The translations under genes were made by a program, and so were the position numbers. Positions 12,496-25,371 of a DNA stretch of 64,000 nucleotides are shown here, one piece after another. Source of the stretch: Nymphaea colorata (Eukaryota > Streptophyta > Magnoliopsida > Nymphaeales > Nymphaeaceae). The DNA lies in the NCBI RefSeq assembly GCF_008831285.2, contig NC_045149.1, forward strand, positions 16,361,035 to 16,425,034, in the 5' to 3' direction. Every line of letters starts with the position of its first letter. The first letter of the stretch is position 1. The notes under the pieces are model-generated. The model made no database searches, was not told the origin of the DNA, and worked only from the letters and a program-made list of their open reading frames with translations.

Positions 12496-12777
12496 ATGGC
12501 GGATAACCCTAAATGTGAAGGAATACTCATCTGGCTTGTAATTGCAGGTTGGCAGGGACTGTTTTGCCCATGTGTGCTATTTGGTCGAAATCTTGAAAAT
12601 TTGAGGGAAGTCATTCCGTGGACTAGGCCTTGTATTTGTCATGCCATATTTGTTGAGGGCGGCACAGCACGTTCAACAGCAACTGCAATACTCCATCACC
12701 GTGGTGAGGAAATTCAAGACTTCTTTGACCACCATACATCCTTTTATACTTGGAATCGGTTAAGGAAAGGTTGGTAG
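12496..12777 (+). pseudogene. Chimeric truncated PLAC8 ORF, array copy 2
   Basis: The start and intron-derived N-terminus are the same as in the copy at 6054. The frame is cut at the CGTGG deletion junction (12699-12703) and continues into unrelated sequence, giving a 93-residue ORF. The second hydrophobic segment (TSFLIG...LLTWW) is gone. It is very unlikely to be functional. Confidence 0.85.
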
Positions 12778-15281
12778 GAAAGACATCCAAATTTCTTCAC
12801 CCAAGTTTTGAGTGCAAGCACACCTTAGGGAAATTTCACCTCGCGGAAGTACTATCCCGGCAATTAAATATGTCTCAACTTCAAAGCAGTTAAACTCAGT
12901 CTAGTAGGTATGTGGTAAATGACTTGTTTGAATGAGCATGTGTCTAGTAGGTTAAACAGGGGAAGGCAAGGATACACTTGAAGTTCATGCCGACCCCACA
13001 AGTTTCTATATTTAGCCGTGAACTGGGATTGGACAACCTTGCCGATACATGATACATAATACAGGTGAGTATGCATGTTTTATGTACAGTTTTATAAAGG
13101 CCCTGCACTTTCGTTGGATAGAAGTTACTGTCTCTTTTTTGTTTCTGGCGTTGAAACATTTGTATTCCCATATGAGGTGGTTGCAAAAAGAATATGGGTG
13201 CAAAAAACATCTTTTACCATAATTTTTTCTTTTGGACTTGGTATGAAAATTTATAACGCGAAAAGGCACTCGATGGAAAATTATGGTGTGCCATTAGGGA
13301 GAGTAAGTATGAACTGTGCACAAAACATTTATTCATTAATACAGGCAATGTGCAACTAATGTCATACCTGCCTCTCAATAAACTGCAAATTATAAAACAA
13401 TGTGTATGTGAAGAAATGGCTCCATGCTAATTTTTTATCTTTGGTGAACAAAACCTGTTTGAGAAACATTGGATAGAGTTGCCAATGTTCTCTCCCTATT
13501 TTGTGGCCCTCCGATAAGGTACTGATTTGGTCCTATTCTAGCTTCCCAAGGTTAGCACTTGTAAATCTATATCAAGTTTAGATCAAAACCTAGCTTCGCA
13601 CTGAGGTTTCTCTTTACCTATCGAGTCATGGAAACCCACCCGATTCACTTCAAAAACTTGGTTTCTTTGCTAAACCTAAGTTTTGGTGTGTTATCCAAAA
13701 GGGCTTAGGTTTCCACTTGAGGTGGTTTTAAGGTATAATATGTGTTGATCTAAAGCTTTTTGCATATTTTTTTTATAAAGAGAAAGGAAAGAAACTGTAC
13801 ACAATTTACATTACGAGTATTATATTGTCGATTGTGGTACGTTACTGTGTCTCATATGATACAGTAAAATATCATAAAATGCACCTAACATTGATGTACT
13901 TCTTTGTTTGGCTTGGGAAACGTACACTGCCTCCAAAGAGTAGGAGGCAGAGGTTTTATGGTTTACCCTGAGTAGATGTTGTGTAAGGCCTGCTAATTGT
14001 CATCGCCATCTTAATATTTTCTTCACATATTAAAATGCATAAAAATGAATCGTTGCAAAACTTCACATTTTAGTAGGAAAATTTATGGGAAAGGTGCTAG
14101 ATGAAGAATCATCTGGCATCTGTAAGTAAAGTTGAAACCGTCTACTTCACTTGTGCTGTTTTGCACTCTGTCTAGTGTGACAACAATCAAGAGAGTTCGA
14201 GCATATGAACTTTGGATTATTATGAAATGACATTAACAGTATGCACTTCTGTACCCTTTTCATGCGATTTGGGTATTTTCATAATACACCCCAATGTAGT
14301 GGAGCTTATTAAGCTGATATGGTGCACGCTCTTATATCTGCTAGAATCTCAGCCGCTAGAATTGTGTGGAATACTGGGTTGGAAAGGATTTAAAAAAAAA
14401 AAAAATTGTGAAAATCTCTGTTGTTGAAGGTCACTATTTGTTTGGTTTGAGATCCGTATTTTATCTGTTGCAGGGGGCCTTTTGTTCTTAAAAGGGCATT
14501 AATTTTGGTGGAGTTTTTTTGTGCAAACACCAAGATTCTTTTGGACAGCAATATGAAGGATGGCAATGATATAGCTACCAAAGGTGAATAGTGGTGGTCG
14601 TTGTATTGCTCATGCATGCTTTTGTTGTTAAGGATATCTCAGTTGCCTCACAAGCGAATCCTAACTTTCATTGATCGCAGAATGATCGGGTTCAGTTCCA
14701 CAATTCACAGGCATTCACAGGCATACAAGATCTCAGGTATCAAACTCAGGTTGATTCCTCGAACCATTTCGCTTCATTTTCGTGCAATCGTATTACTACA
14801 TCTGCTTTGCGTTTGTCGGAATTGAAATAACCGTAATTTCAATGCTAAAGGAAAGTCAACAAGTGAAATAGGAAAAAACATGGACTTGAGCTTTCGATCA
14901 ATAAAGCAAATTAGAATGACAAATTGAATATTAGGAAGTCTGACTACGAATAGAGAGTGCAAGTTCCTTGAGAGCCGTAATCAAATTGCTAAGTCTATTT
15001 TCCATAAATAGTTTATTTAACAGCTAAGTCTATTTTCCATAAATAGTTTATTTAACAGATCGATTTGTTTAAGCATGAACCTCCTTGTACCAAAAAGTAA
15101 ACAAAAACAAAAACGTGACTATACGAAATAAGAAAATGGAATGAGATATAAGCGTTAATCTCAAAAGAGATGGAGAATGAGATTAGCAGGCGCTTGAGGT
15201 GCACGCCTCGTTAATGGGGCGTGCGCTTCAAACAACAATGGCCTATGTTCTTTGCCCCGCGTAAGTCTGCGTATGGTAAGG

Positions 15282-15441
15282 TATAGCGGTGAAAATAATC
15301 ACCGTTATAAGTCTATAGCGGTGAAGGCCTATGCCGGTGATAAGGAACACCGCTATAAGTGGGCTATAGCTGCGAACTCTGGCACCGCTATAAGTTCGTA
15401 TAGCGACTACGAAAACCACCGGTATAGACTTATAACGGTGG
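15282..15441. mobile_element. CACTA-like subterminal repeat cluster, array copy 3
   Basis: This is the third copy of the TATAGCGGTG/CACCGCTATA cluster. It differs slightly from the other two; for instance a CACCGGTATAAG becomes CACCGCTATAAG. Confidence 0.5.
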
Positions 15442-16302
15442 TTATTTCCAACCATGTCATCCGTTCTTCTAGTGCTTGTTGGTGCGTCTGTGTTGCTTTC
15501 CGTGCCGACAAGACCTGTGTTCTCACACCAAAGATGCGTCTTGGATTCAAAACAATCACATTAGCAACAACAATTCAGATTACTCCTACCTTGAAATCAA
15601 TTTCTTGACGGAAAGCCGTCTTGTTTTGGTTTCTTAATTAAAAACCTAGTTCATTGTGGTCAGCCTCTGCCTTACTCCAGCTTCAATCATTTGACTAGAA
15701 AATCAACTACGTGACTATGATTCTCTCTCTTTTTTAACTTTAAAATCATGTGTCAGTGCAGCACCTTATCATGATAACGCACACACACACCAAAGAGGAA
15801 TATGTCAAGGCTTCTGGTGGGCATGTATTCATAGACCAAGAGGTCACTTTCTCATCATTAAATCCAAGCAGGAAATCGTCTACGAAAAGCCCTACCCTCA
15901 CTTAGGAGGTGGAGGTAGAAGATGTCTATATGTTTTTGCTTTACGAGTTCCATAAACGCTTTTCTAAATGCAAATTCAATATAATTTCAGTTTCGAAACA
16001 TGAGACTATTCTAGCACTGTAAGCGACTTTAAAACTAAAGAGAAGGGACTTCTTATTTATTAAATTCACATTGGGGGCACTTCTTCATGGTGCCCTTCTT
16101 CTTTATATGGACTGGAGGTAGAAATAGAGTTCAATTTTAGATTGCGTAGGATTTCCAAACTATTTTTTGGAGGTTCTTATCATTTCTCATTTCCAACGCA
16201 CATTTGGAATTTCTTTAATCAGTACACTTTTCAAGTGAAAGTGTACCTGTAGAGCTTCATACACTACCACTATCTTCATACACTACCACTATCTGTTTTT
16301 TG

Positions 16303-16570
16303 CTTGGTAATTCTGTGGTTCTAACGGAGATCATTAGGTCGGTGGATACCGAGTTAGGCAACGTCAACTGCATCGTGGACTGGGTTTGCCACAAGTTTCT
16401 TACCAACGACGGGGTGCTGGAAGTATTGGACAAGGACGCACGAGACTGCAGCTCCGGCCGCAAGGAGAAGCTGCTGGTCCTTAGGGTGGGGCTACTGTGC
16501 ACCGCGTGATGTCTGGCACATGTCTGTTGCCTCCATGCTGGAAGAAGCAACGCCAAAGAGGAAGGTGGTA
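16303..16570 (+). pseudogene. LRR receptor-like kinase C-terminal fragment, array copy 3
   Basis: This is a more diverged copy. It reads IVDWVCHKFLTNDGVLEVLDK, then KEKLLVLRVGLLCTA followed by TGA at 16507-16509. Sequence resembling SMLEEATPKRK continues in another frame to about 16570. Here the codon before PKRK is ACG rather than the stop seen in copies 1 and 2. The RCPAVRSSIRDVV stretch is damaged by a deletion. Confidence 0.75.
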
Positions 16571-18386
16571 AGGGCTTCTGATGCCAGTGTTCATGGCGGC
16601 GACAACCATTGTGTAAATAAACATTTAGGTACATTTAGCTCTTGTATTGAAGAAGAACTGAACTAGATTCTCCGATCGACTGGTGTTTCTCTTTTCTTTC
16701 TTTTTGTCTTTTTAGAAGGAGGTTTTCGGGGTTCAGACTTTTAGTCATGATGTTTCTCCTCACACTGCACCCTACACAAATTGAATAGCAATCAATAGTT
16801 TGTGTTGACTCTTGAGTACAAACCTTCTCTTTCCAATGGTAAGTCAGACCTTTATGTTAAGCTAAAATAAAGATTTTAATTGTGGATCTTAAGTTCGAGT
16901 TGAGATCCTTAATTTGAAGGATCTTCAACTTTACTATAAATTTTTTACCACATTAGCAAAGGATATCATCATAAATCCACATCAAATCTATGAATTTCAA
17001 ATATGAAATGACTAAATGCCGGAAGATAATAAACAATTTGTGGCCCCAAATCATATTGTACCATTTCATATCCATTTACAACCCATGTACTCTTCACCAT
17101 AACTGATTTATCGTGTGTTCATATATTTGGATACAAATTCAGATGTATGTCATATCCAAATCTAAATTTTAAATCTAAATCCAACTTTTATATTTATGAC
17201 CGAATTTGAATTCAATTTTTAAATACCAAAAATTGATGTTGGAAGTGGCATGGAGGTCCAATAATGTAAGATATTTATTTACAACTTTTAATTTTATGAC
17301 CGAATTGAATCCTATTTTTAAATACACAATTGAATCCAAAGCATATTATTGTACGTTAAATTTTGATGTTGAAACTGTACGGAGATCCAGTGTAAGATAT
17401 CTATTTAAAATAAATTCAAAATTGAAGATGGAATGCAAATGTGACCTATGTTTATTTTAAATTGACAGTGCATGTGCATCCAAACACAATAGGATGTCTA
17501 TTCTTAAATCTGAAACCAATCAAATATCTCAATAGTCCATTAATTTTTTTCTGCATCTAACTTTTTTGAAGCAATTATCTAATCCATTGAAATCTTCACT
17601 CGCTTATCCAACCAAGTTTTTTGAAGGAAACAGGTTCTTTAAACTTGATTTACATAATAAAGCTTGCTCTGAAGAGGAACCCCGACTTTAAAAATTAAAA
17701 ATTAAGAAAAATGAAAAACCAGATTTCCTCTCTCAGTCCTTCAGTTGCCCCGTGGTTGACCGTCTCTCTTATCCACCGCCTCCCTTTTGTACGTTTGGAG
17801 GCGGTCCATTACGGGTCAGAGTCCCAAGACCCTACCCCGGTTACGAACTGCATCCGGCTTACGGCGCCCGACGGTCGGCGTCTCGAGTATCCAGCGTACA
17901 GGTTGTCAATGGATCCCCCAATCTCACGCGCTCGGTCCCTCTTGTCCAAGACTCCGAGTGGGAAGTTGCGCGTCAAATCCTTTCGTTTCCTGCGAGGTCA
18001 GTTTCATTTCAACTTCTGCTCAACGCTTCTCCAGACGCTTTAATGCCTCCTGCTTTCGTCTTTCCGTTTACCATTTTACAGTAATTGGTTCTCTATGCGT
18101 TTTCTTTCTTATGGGGGCCGAAGGTTTTTTGCTGTGGCGAACGTGTGGATTGCTTACCAATCGGGATTCTTGAGCTCGATAAAGGAGGAGGGTATCGTTC
18201 CAACTTTGGCATTTCCTAGGTCTTTCTTGTGATAGTTCAGGAAGGGCTCGTGATTCTGGTGATTTTTGGTGAGGTTGGGATTTAAATTTGAAGTGGGTTT
18301 CTGTTCGTTTGTATTTCTGAAACAAGAGAGGGAAGAGAAGTACCAGTATTGTTGGGTTATTGGGGTTTTCTGGATCATTTTTGGAG

Positions 18387-20904
18387 ATGGCGGAAGACAC
18401 GGTGAGATCGCATTATGTGAAGCTGAGAAAGGACAATGAAGGGCCGGTCGAGGAGATCGTGACTGGGGAGCTGAATCAGGCCATTCAAGTTCCTCAGGTC
18501 AGAAGGCGGCTCTTTCTCCACGTTTTCTTGTTTGAAATTCTGAACTAGTCGGAGTTTGCTTGTTGCTAGTTGAAGAAAAATATGATTTTGATCTTTTAAC
18601 TTCAGCGTGTAAAAGGAAAAAGGAAATAGATGTTTCGATGCTTTTCTTGAATTTTCAGACTCACGCTATAGTTTGTTCGATCAGTTAGATGGATTGCTTC
18701 AATATTAGAATTGGTCTGTTCGTTGTTCTTGTTGGAACATTGCCCTTTTCATTATCTCTTCTCTCTTTGGTGCGGCCAACTGCTTATTGATGATTCTGGA
18801 AATGAATTTCTTGCTAGAGCCTAGTGAACTAACTGAGTTTATAGACCAGATCTTCTTTTAGACAGGCATGAGAATTAGCGGAGGGGCTTGTGGCTTTCTG
18901 TATGACGTAGGCTTTAGCGATCTCTTAATACATTATGAACTTTTGCGGAACTGTTAATGTCCTTGGTGTTTCCTTCTTTCTTATCAGAAGTTGCTACTAG
19001 TCTAATGACTATGGAGCAGGTTTCGTTTCGTATACCTAATAGACTGGCGTGCATCAATGCACGTCTTCTTTGCAAAAAACATGAACAAAGTTCCATGAAT
19101 TGCTTTCAATTATTCAGAATTACCGTTTTTGAATTTTAAGAGCTCTGTTTTTATCTACTGTTTATATTAATGCTCACATTTTTAGTATGAGCATAAGCGA
19201 TTCCTTGGCACAATCTGATTGCTATTCTGAATTCTCTGCATCAGTTACTTGTGCATAAATGTCGTGAGTGCGGGCAGCCGCTTCCTGCTAACCATGAACC
19301 ACCTGCTGATGAGCCCTGGACTACTGGGATATTTGGATGCACAGAAGATACTTCCAGCTGTAAGTCTGTGCCCCTTTTGTATAAGTAGGAAACGTAACCT
19401 ATTTTTCTTTTCTTTATTACCACAGATGAAGGTGCATTCATGTGTTTTCGTGGTGCATTTGACACTTGTATGTGTGACCGATAGCCAAATGAAGGGTTCT
19501 GTCATTCTCGTTCCTAATGTTGAACCTATATAGTGTTTCCACCGACAATTTCTTTCTCAGCTTCTTACGTATGTACCATTGTTGTACAAGTCATAAATTC
19601 ACAATTAATCTACCACATCACGAATCTTTGTAAGTACAAGCAATCTAAAACGATACTTCAATCAAATATTATCAGCTTTATTGGTTTAAAATTTAAGCAT
19701 GTTTACTGGTTCCATGCATCTTTTAGTTCCATGTTGATGGGGAGAGACAGCTACACATACCCATGTTCTGTTGTGGCAGTTCTGGAAAATCGATACTTTT
19801 CAGTAAGTGATGATATAGTAGTCTGGAAACGGGATCTATGATAAAGAAGATGAAGCCAAACAAACGGTGGGCTTGTGGGAGTGAATGACTTGTGTCTGCA
19901 TCCCAAGTTTTGGAACTCATCATCACAATATCAGTAGCCATATTACTCATGGTCTTTTGTAGTACAGATCAATTTGCGCTGCAAGCTCATAAGTTCTTCC
20001 CTTCAGTATGTGCACACGAACATATGAACATAGCCATTCACATGCATGCTCATCTGTTTATGATTAATTTCCAAGTTACTCGAAGTTTGCTTCCTTGGTT
20101 GTCTAATTCAAAGCATAGGTTTCTGAGTTTCTCGCTAGGCTATAGTTCTTGGCTTTTGAAGCAGATATCTCTTGTGTTCTTTTTCCTTCATGCATAATCT
20201 CATATACTGCTAGTTGCTCTTATTGCTTAGCAGTTAATTCTGAGTGATCTGACTGCTTGTTTGATGTTTTTTGAGTTTTTTATTAGATTGAATCATTGAA
20301 CTGGTCTGAGAAGACAATGTTAACCATCTTCTGTTGACACTCGACACTAAAAAAATGTATTATTCAGTTTGAAAGCTTTAGCTTCCTATTTTCCCCTTCA
20401 TTGAACTTATGGTTCTCTAAGGTGCAGTCGGTGTGGAAATGCTGTAGATATATTTGGCAGCATATGAAAGGCCATAACTGAAGCATAAATATTTGATTTA
20501 TCGCATGAGTTTTGATAAGTATTGTAACTCTTAATTGAAAGTAGAAAATTGCCTTGACGACTTATAGATTAAAAAGCAAATGCTGGACTATGACTGAAAC
20601 CCTAAATGTGAAGGAATACTTATCTGGCTTGTAATTGCAGGCTGGCATGGACTGTTTTGCCCATGTGTGCTATTTGGTCGCAATGTTGAAAATTTGAGGG
20701 ATGACATTCCTTGGACTAGACCTTGTATTTGTCATGCCATATTTGTTGAGGGTGGCATAGCACTTGGAGCAGCAACTGCAATATTCCATGGCATTGACCC
20801 CTCAACGTCATTCCTGATCGGTGAAGGATTGCTGTTCACTTGGTGGATGTGTGGCATCTACACGGGCCTGTTTCGACAAGAGTTGCAGAGGAAGTATCAT
20901 TTAA

Positions 20905-20952
<48 letters not shown>

Positions 20953-22434
20953 GTGAGACATGCCCATACATATGTATATGTGTATTATGTCCATGATACA
21001 CCCTTGCCATTTCTCAAAGTGCAACCCTGCCCTTTCTAGGATGATGTTCGAATTATGTCGGTAAAAAACATCACTATTAGAGCATGTTTTGATTGTCTGG
21101 ATATACACCCATGTAAAGATTATCAGTTACTGTCATTGTAGTAAAGGCCGCATAACACATGGTGAGGAAGTCCATGACTTGTTTCACCACCATACATCCC
21201 CTATACAAGTGAGTGAAGGCCCCCGTACTTTCCTTGGATTCTAAGAAGTTACTATCTCTTTTTCTCTTCTGGCGTTGAAAATTTTGTATTCCCATATGAG
21301 GAGGTTGCAAAACAAATATGGGTGCAAAAAGCATCCCATACTATAATTGTTTCTTTTGAACTTGGTATAAAGCTTTTTATCCATTATGTACACAAAATGA
21401 CACTAGATGAAAATTATGGTTTGCCATTAGGGAGAGTAACTATGAAGTCTGCATAAAACATTTATTCATTAATATCGACAACGTGCTATTAGAGTCATGC
21501 ATGCCTCTCAAAAAACTGTAATATATGAAGCAATAAAACCATGCTAATTTATTTTCTTTAGTGAACAAAACACTTTTAATAAATATAGGAAAGAGTTGCA
21601 AATGTTCTCTCCCTATTCTGTAACCCTCTGATAAGGTACTGAATTCATTCTATTCTAGCTTCCCCAGGTTAGCACTTACAAATTTATAATCAAGTTTAGA
21701 TCAGAACCTAGTTCGACAGGGGTTTGGCTTTATTTATCGAGTCATGAAAACCCTCCCGATTCACTTCCAAAAATTGGGTTCATTGGTAAAACTGGGTTCT
21801 ACTTCACTTGTGCCCTTTTGCATCACTTCTAGTATAACAACAATCAAGTGAGTCCGATCATATGAGCTTTTGGTTATCATCAAATGACATGTATAGTATG
21901 CACTTCTGGACTCCTTTTATTCGGTTTGGGTAAATAAATAAATAGTGTGCAGCTGCAATGTTTCGGAGCTTATTAGAGCGACATGATGAGCACTCTTATA
22001 TCTCCTAGAGTCTCTGACACTAGAATTGTCTGGAATAGTGGGCAGGAGAAGAAATTTATCTGTGGCACCCTTTCTGGGTCAATAATTTTGGTGGCAACAC
22101 AGTTTTTTCAAAAACTTGTGAATGTATTATCGTTTTTGTCATCGCTTTTTCATTATTGTGTTTGCTTTAAATGGTATTACTAGTTAGCTGATCAATCCTC
22201 TATTCTATGTTTTAGAACTCGCCATGCGATCCATGTATGGTTCATTGTTGTATGCACTGGTGTGCACTTTGTCAAGAGCATCGAGAAATGAAAGGGCGCC
22301 TGGATGATGACGTTGTTACACCCATGACTGTTGTGAATCCACCACCTGTGCAAGAAATGAAGCAGCCTGAAATCCAGACTCCGGCAAGACAAAATGATGT
22401 TGATCAGACCGATCTGGAGATGCAAGCTTTGTAG
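18387..22434 (+). CDS. PLAC8 family protein (cell-number-regulator-like)
   Basis: Four exons join in frame: 18387-18497, 19245-19359, 20641-20906 and 22216-22434 (236 residues). The PLAC8 domain is clear. Residues 38-75 hold a Cys-rich lead ([11 protein letters not shown]). Residues 76-84 are CWHGLFCPC. Hydrophobic segments follow around [18 protein letters not shown] and [18 protein letters not shown], then [19 protein letters not shown] at 175-193. Family members are small plasma-membrane Cys-rich proteins linked in plants to organ-size control and metal handling; the exact role here is unknown. The start is the first ATG of a conserved N-terminus ([13 protein letters not shown]), and all introns are GT-AG. 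Its upstream flank and intron 3 are the source of the tandem array. Confidence 0.93.
20907..20948. repeat. (CT)n microsatellite at the start of PLAC8 intron 3
   Basis: An uninterrupted CT run starts at the exon 3 donor site itself (AAG|GTCTCTCT). In the array copies the run is short and the exon end has lost one A, which would change the splice phase. Confidence 0.9.
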
Positions 22435-23304
22435 TTTTGGCTGCAAGCATAAGCATGCTGGCTATCTATAACCTTTATCAACACTCGCTGGACACACAGG
22501 AAGCCTCAGGCGCACTTGCCATCTTACATCCATTCTTGCTGCTTCGGATGAGCATGCAAGAAGTTTGCTGTGCAAAATGTAGCTTCATCTATACCTCTGC
22601 ATCGTTTTTGCATCATTGGTCTCGTGATGAAAATTTTCTTTCAGTTAGCTTGTTTGTTCAGGGAAGTTGTAGACTGAAATATTTCCTTCTTTACTTTGTG
22701 TATAGTACTTCATTGTTAAAGTTGGACCTCTTAGGAGTGCAACTCTCCCTTGAAAAAAGGTTTATATCACTGAATCATTTCCGCCTTCGGTTTTGAAAGG
22801 GGTTTGTAAGTGCAGAAGCTATGACCGCAATTAAAGTGGAAGCACTGGGATCTCTGGCCAGTAGTAGCTTCTCGCCATTAATGACTACATTGAGAAGCAT
22901 CAGGCATACAGGCTTTACCAAGTCTTATACTATAGGCTCCGAGTTGTAATAATTTGTATAATGGTATGCAGAACCAGGATAGTTGTAATATTGGGCTTAG
23001 AATTTAGATCATTTAAATTCATAATTGTTAAAATAGAACAGTTCGCGAGCAATTCTCTCATTTGCAACATCTTGATATTCTCAAGAAATGCACGTCTCAG
23101 TGTGTTGGATCCCTCTAAAAAATGAGCATGCTCGTGCAGTTGATGCTAATCGTGGCCAATTTCGCAAATACCAGTATAAAGGAGTACGAACTAATTAATC
23201 TGCAAAAACAGAACTATTTCTCCCATGGTCTCGATGATTGTTGCTAGTGTTCACATCTGTAAAATAAACTTGTTACCTTTTCTCAATCAGTTGCTTCTGT
23301 TCGC

Positions 23305-23541
23305 ACTTTAGAGCATCTACAATTAAATTTCTAATTGTTTCCTACAATTTATTGGCCACCCGTTTTATGATCGCACTCCTTTGAATGCATGTGAGGACTT
23401 CATTGAATACAGAAGATAGTATGATGTTATCAAGTGTAAGTATTAGAGCATTTGATATTATAATTGATTGGTATTTGTAGAAGCTTGGAACGGTTGGATC
23501 TATGCTTCAAAATTATATTTTTTAATGGGATAATGATAATG
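23305..23541. repeat. Dispersed repeat, copy A
   Basis: About 230 bp match 32107-32330 in the same orientation, with scattered substitutions and small indels. Shared stretches include CCGTTTTATGATCGCACTC, GACTTCATTGAATACAGAAG (one mismatch) and GTTGGATCTATGCTTCAAAA. There are no clear terminal repeats. It may be a SINE- or MITE-derived fragment, but the class is not determinable here. Confidence 0.75.
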
Positions 23542-23598
23542 GTGGAGGAAACTATGAAGTGATATCGAACCTTGAGCGGGCAGGCAATAACGACATAG

Positions 23599-23602
<4 letters not shown>

Positions 23603-23659
<57 letters not shown>
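23603..23659. repeat. (TA)n(GA)n compound microsatellite
   Basis: About 36 bases of TA are followed directly by about 22 bases of GA. Confidence 0.95.
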
Positions 23660-25280
23660 GCTTAGGCTGGGAAAGGTGATCTTAGATATAGGATCATTTA
23701 ACATCCTTTGTATGTATTTCACCATGAAGATGTACGCCTCCTGGATGGTACTGACTACGATCTTGCACCATTTTCATCCTCTCCATGGATATAGTGCTTC
23801 TTCCGTCGATCTTACATCCAGAGCTTTAAATGATTGGTGAGGGAGGAGACAAGTGTACTTAGTGTAGGCATGGCCGGTTAATCCAGCTAATTCGGTCTCC
23901 CCCTCCTGTCTCTTTCAAAAAAGAGTTCTCTCGCTATAAATAAAATAACTGAATGGCTCCATGTATTCTGAAATCCAATTGATCCCACAAGATTTTGGAG
24001 CCGTTCATTGTCATGGATGACGTTGGATCAAAGTACACATTATGCCCTTCTAAAAATGTAAAAAGAGGTCTTTTTAGACTAAAAAACATTAAAAAAAAAT
24101 AGAACACTTCTTTTTTGTGTTTTCTCGCATTTTTACTATTAAAATTTTATTTTTGTATTTTTTGCATTTTACTTTTTAAGATTTATTTTTCCAATTTGCC
24201 TAGATTTTCCTGAAATTTTGAACTTTACCGTTGTATTTTTTCTTGCATTTACTAAAGACTTTATTTTCATGTTTTCCGCGTTTTACTTTTACAATTATTT
24301 TTATTTTTAAAATTCTTGAGATGTTAAACTTTGCCCGTATTATAACTCCAACCAAAATCTTATCGTTTAAAATCCCCAGATGATTTCTTACAACGAGTTC
24401 AATGTAGGATGCAAACACAAACACAGAATACTAGACGAGGCTTTCGATCGCCTAGCAGGTGTGAGGTCTATTGTAGTCATGAAGAGAAGAGGAAAAACGT
24501 TGATAATCTTTTTTGGTATTGCCCGTCTATGCAATAATCGCATCACAGGGTTTAGCATTCGTGAAAGTGATTGTCAGGGCAAGCATCTCCATTAACTTCT
24601 GACTCAATTCCATTGGGTTGAGGAACCGATCTAAATTATTCTGATGTCTAAGATCTGGGTTCCAAATTTATTTAATTAGATCCAAATGAAGTGAATGGAA
24701 CTGATTGTTATTTTGTTGGCCAACCAATGATCAGGTTCCTGTTATCAGACCAGAGTTCCTATGGCTCTGAGCCGAGAAAATAAGGTTCAAATCCAGACCT
24801 TTTAAGGATCTAACTCTTGTCCAACCGGATCCAGGTCATAAAAATTCAGCCTCTACCGCCTGAGTTTGGGTTTTGTATTCAGAATCACCAATGAGCTCAA
24901 ACCGAGCCGATGCAATGAAGCTAATGCATAAACAATTCTAGTCATGTAGGATCTGAATTTTAGTCGACCTGCAACTCAGTTCATTATAGTTAAGAACCGT
25001 GTCTATTTTCTAGATTCCACGTTGAGATCCGATCCATCTAGACACTGGTTTATCCTGATCGGGTCAAGATCCAAGTTTTGGTAATCCGAACGCATCATAA
25101 TTATATTTTCATCACTTGTTCACTGAACTTATGTATGTATTTATGTTCTTAAGGTGTTGCTGGTTTTCTGGTTTTTAGTTTAAGATAGTTCAGATTTTTT
25201 ATTGATCTGAGTATTACACTTTGCCAAGGTGAATTGTCTAATAGTGCTTTTGATCTGTTTGATTTCAAATTTTATAGAAC

Positions 25281-25347
25281 GTTAGTTTCTATACCATCAT
25301 GAACCTTTCAAATTTGGTAGAAGGTTAGTTTCTATACCATCATGAAC
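25281..25347. repeat. 24-bp direct duplication, period 43
   Basis: The sequence beginning GTTAGTTTCTATACC occurs at 25281-25304 and again at 25324-25347. Confidence 0.9.
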
Positions 25348-25371
25348 TATATCTTGTTTGAATTTGCCTGA

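Larger units (their letters stand above)
6409..12704. repeat. Tandem array, copy 2
   Basis: Copy 2 is almost identical to copy 1 in the same orientation. At its right end, CGTGG at 12699-12703 joins exon-3-like sequence directly to sequence corresponding to 6595 onward. In copy 1 the same material is separated by about 332 bp, between CGTGG at 6258-6262 and CGTGG at 6590-6594. The junction between copies 2 and 3 therefore carries a microhomology-type deletion. Confidence 0.95.
12705..18386. repeat. Tandem array, copy 3, continuous with the parent PLAC8 gene
   Basis: Copy 3 begins at the deletion junction and leads into the promoter of the intact PLAC8 gene. Its left part (12705 to about 14500) is nearly identical to copies 1 and 2. 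Scattered substitutions then increase, and from about 15640 it differs by many substitutions and indels. An example is the shortened, diverged receptor-kinase tail at 16300-16570. This gradient suggests that the right part is the older, native flank of the gene and the left part was added or homogenised recently. Confidence 0.9.
22435..25371. other. Intergenic region after PLAC8
   Basis: No gene is seen. The first 400-500 bases are probably the PLAC8 3' UTR. The rest holds a dispersed repeat, a TA/GA microsatellite, an A/T-run-rich stretch around 24050-24350 and a short tandem duplication. Confidence 0.6.
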
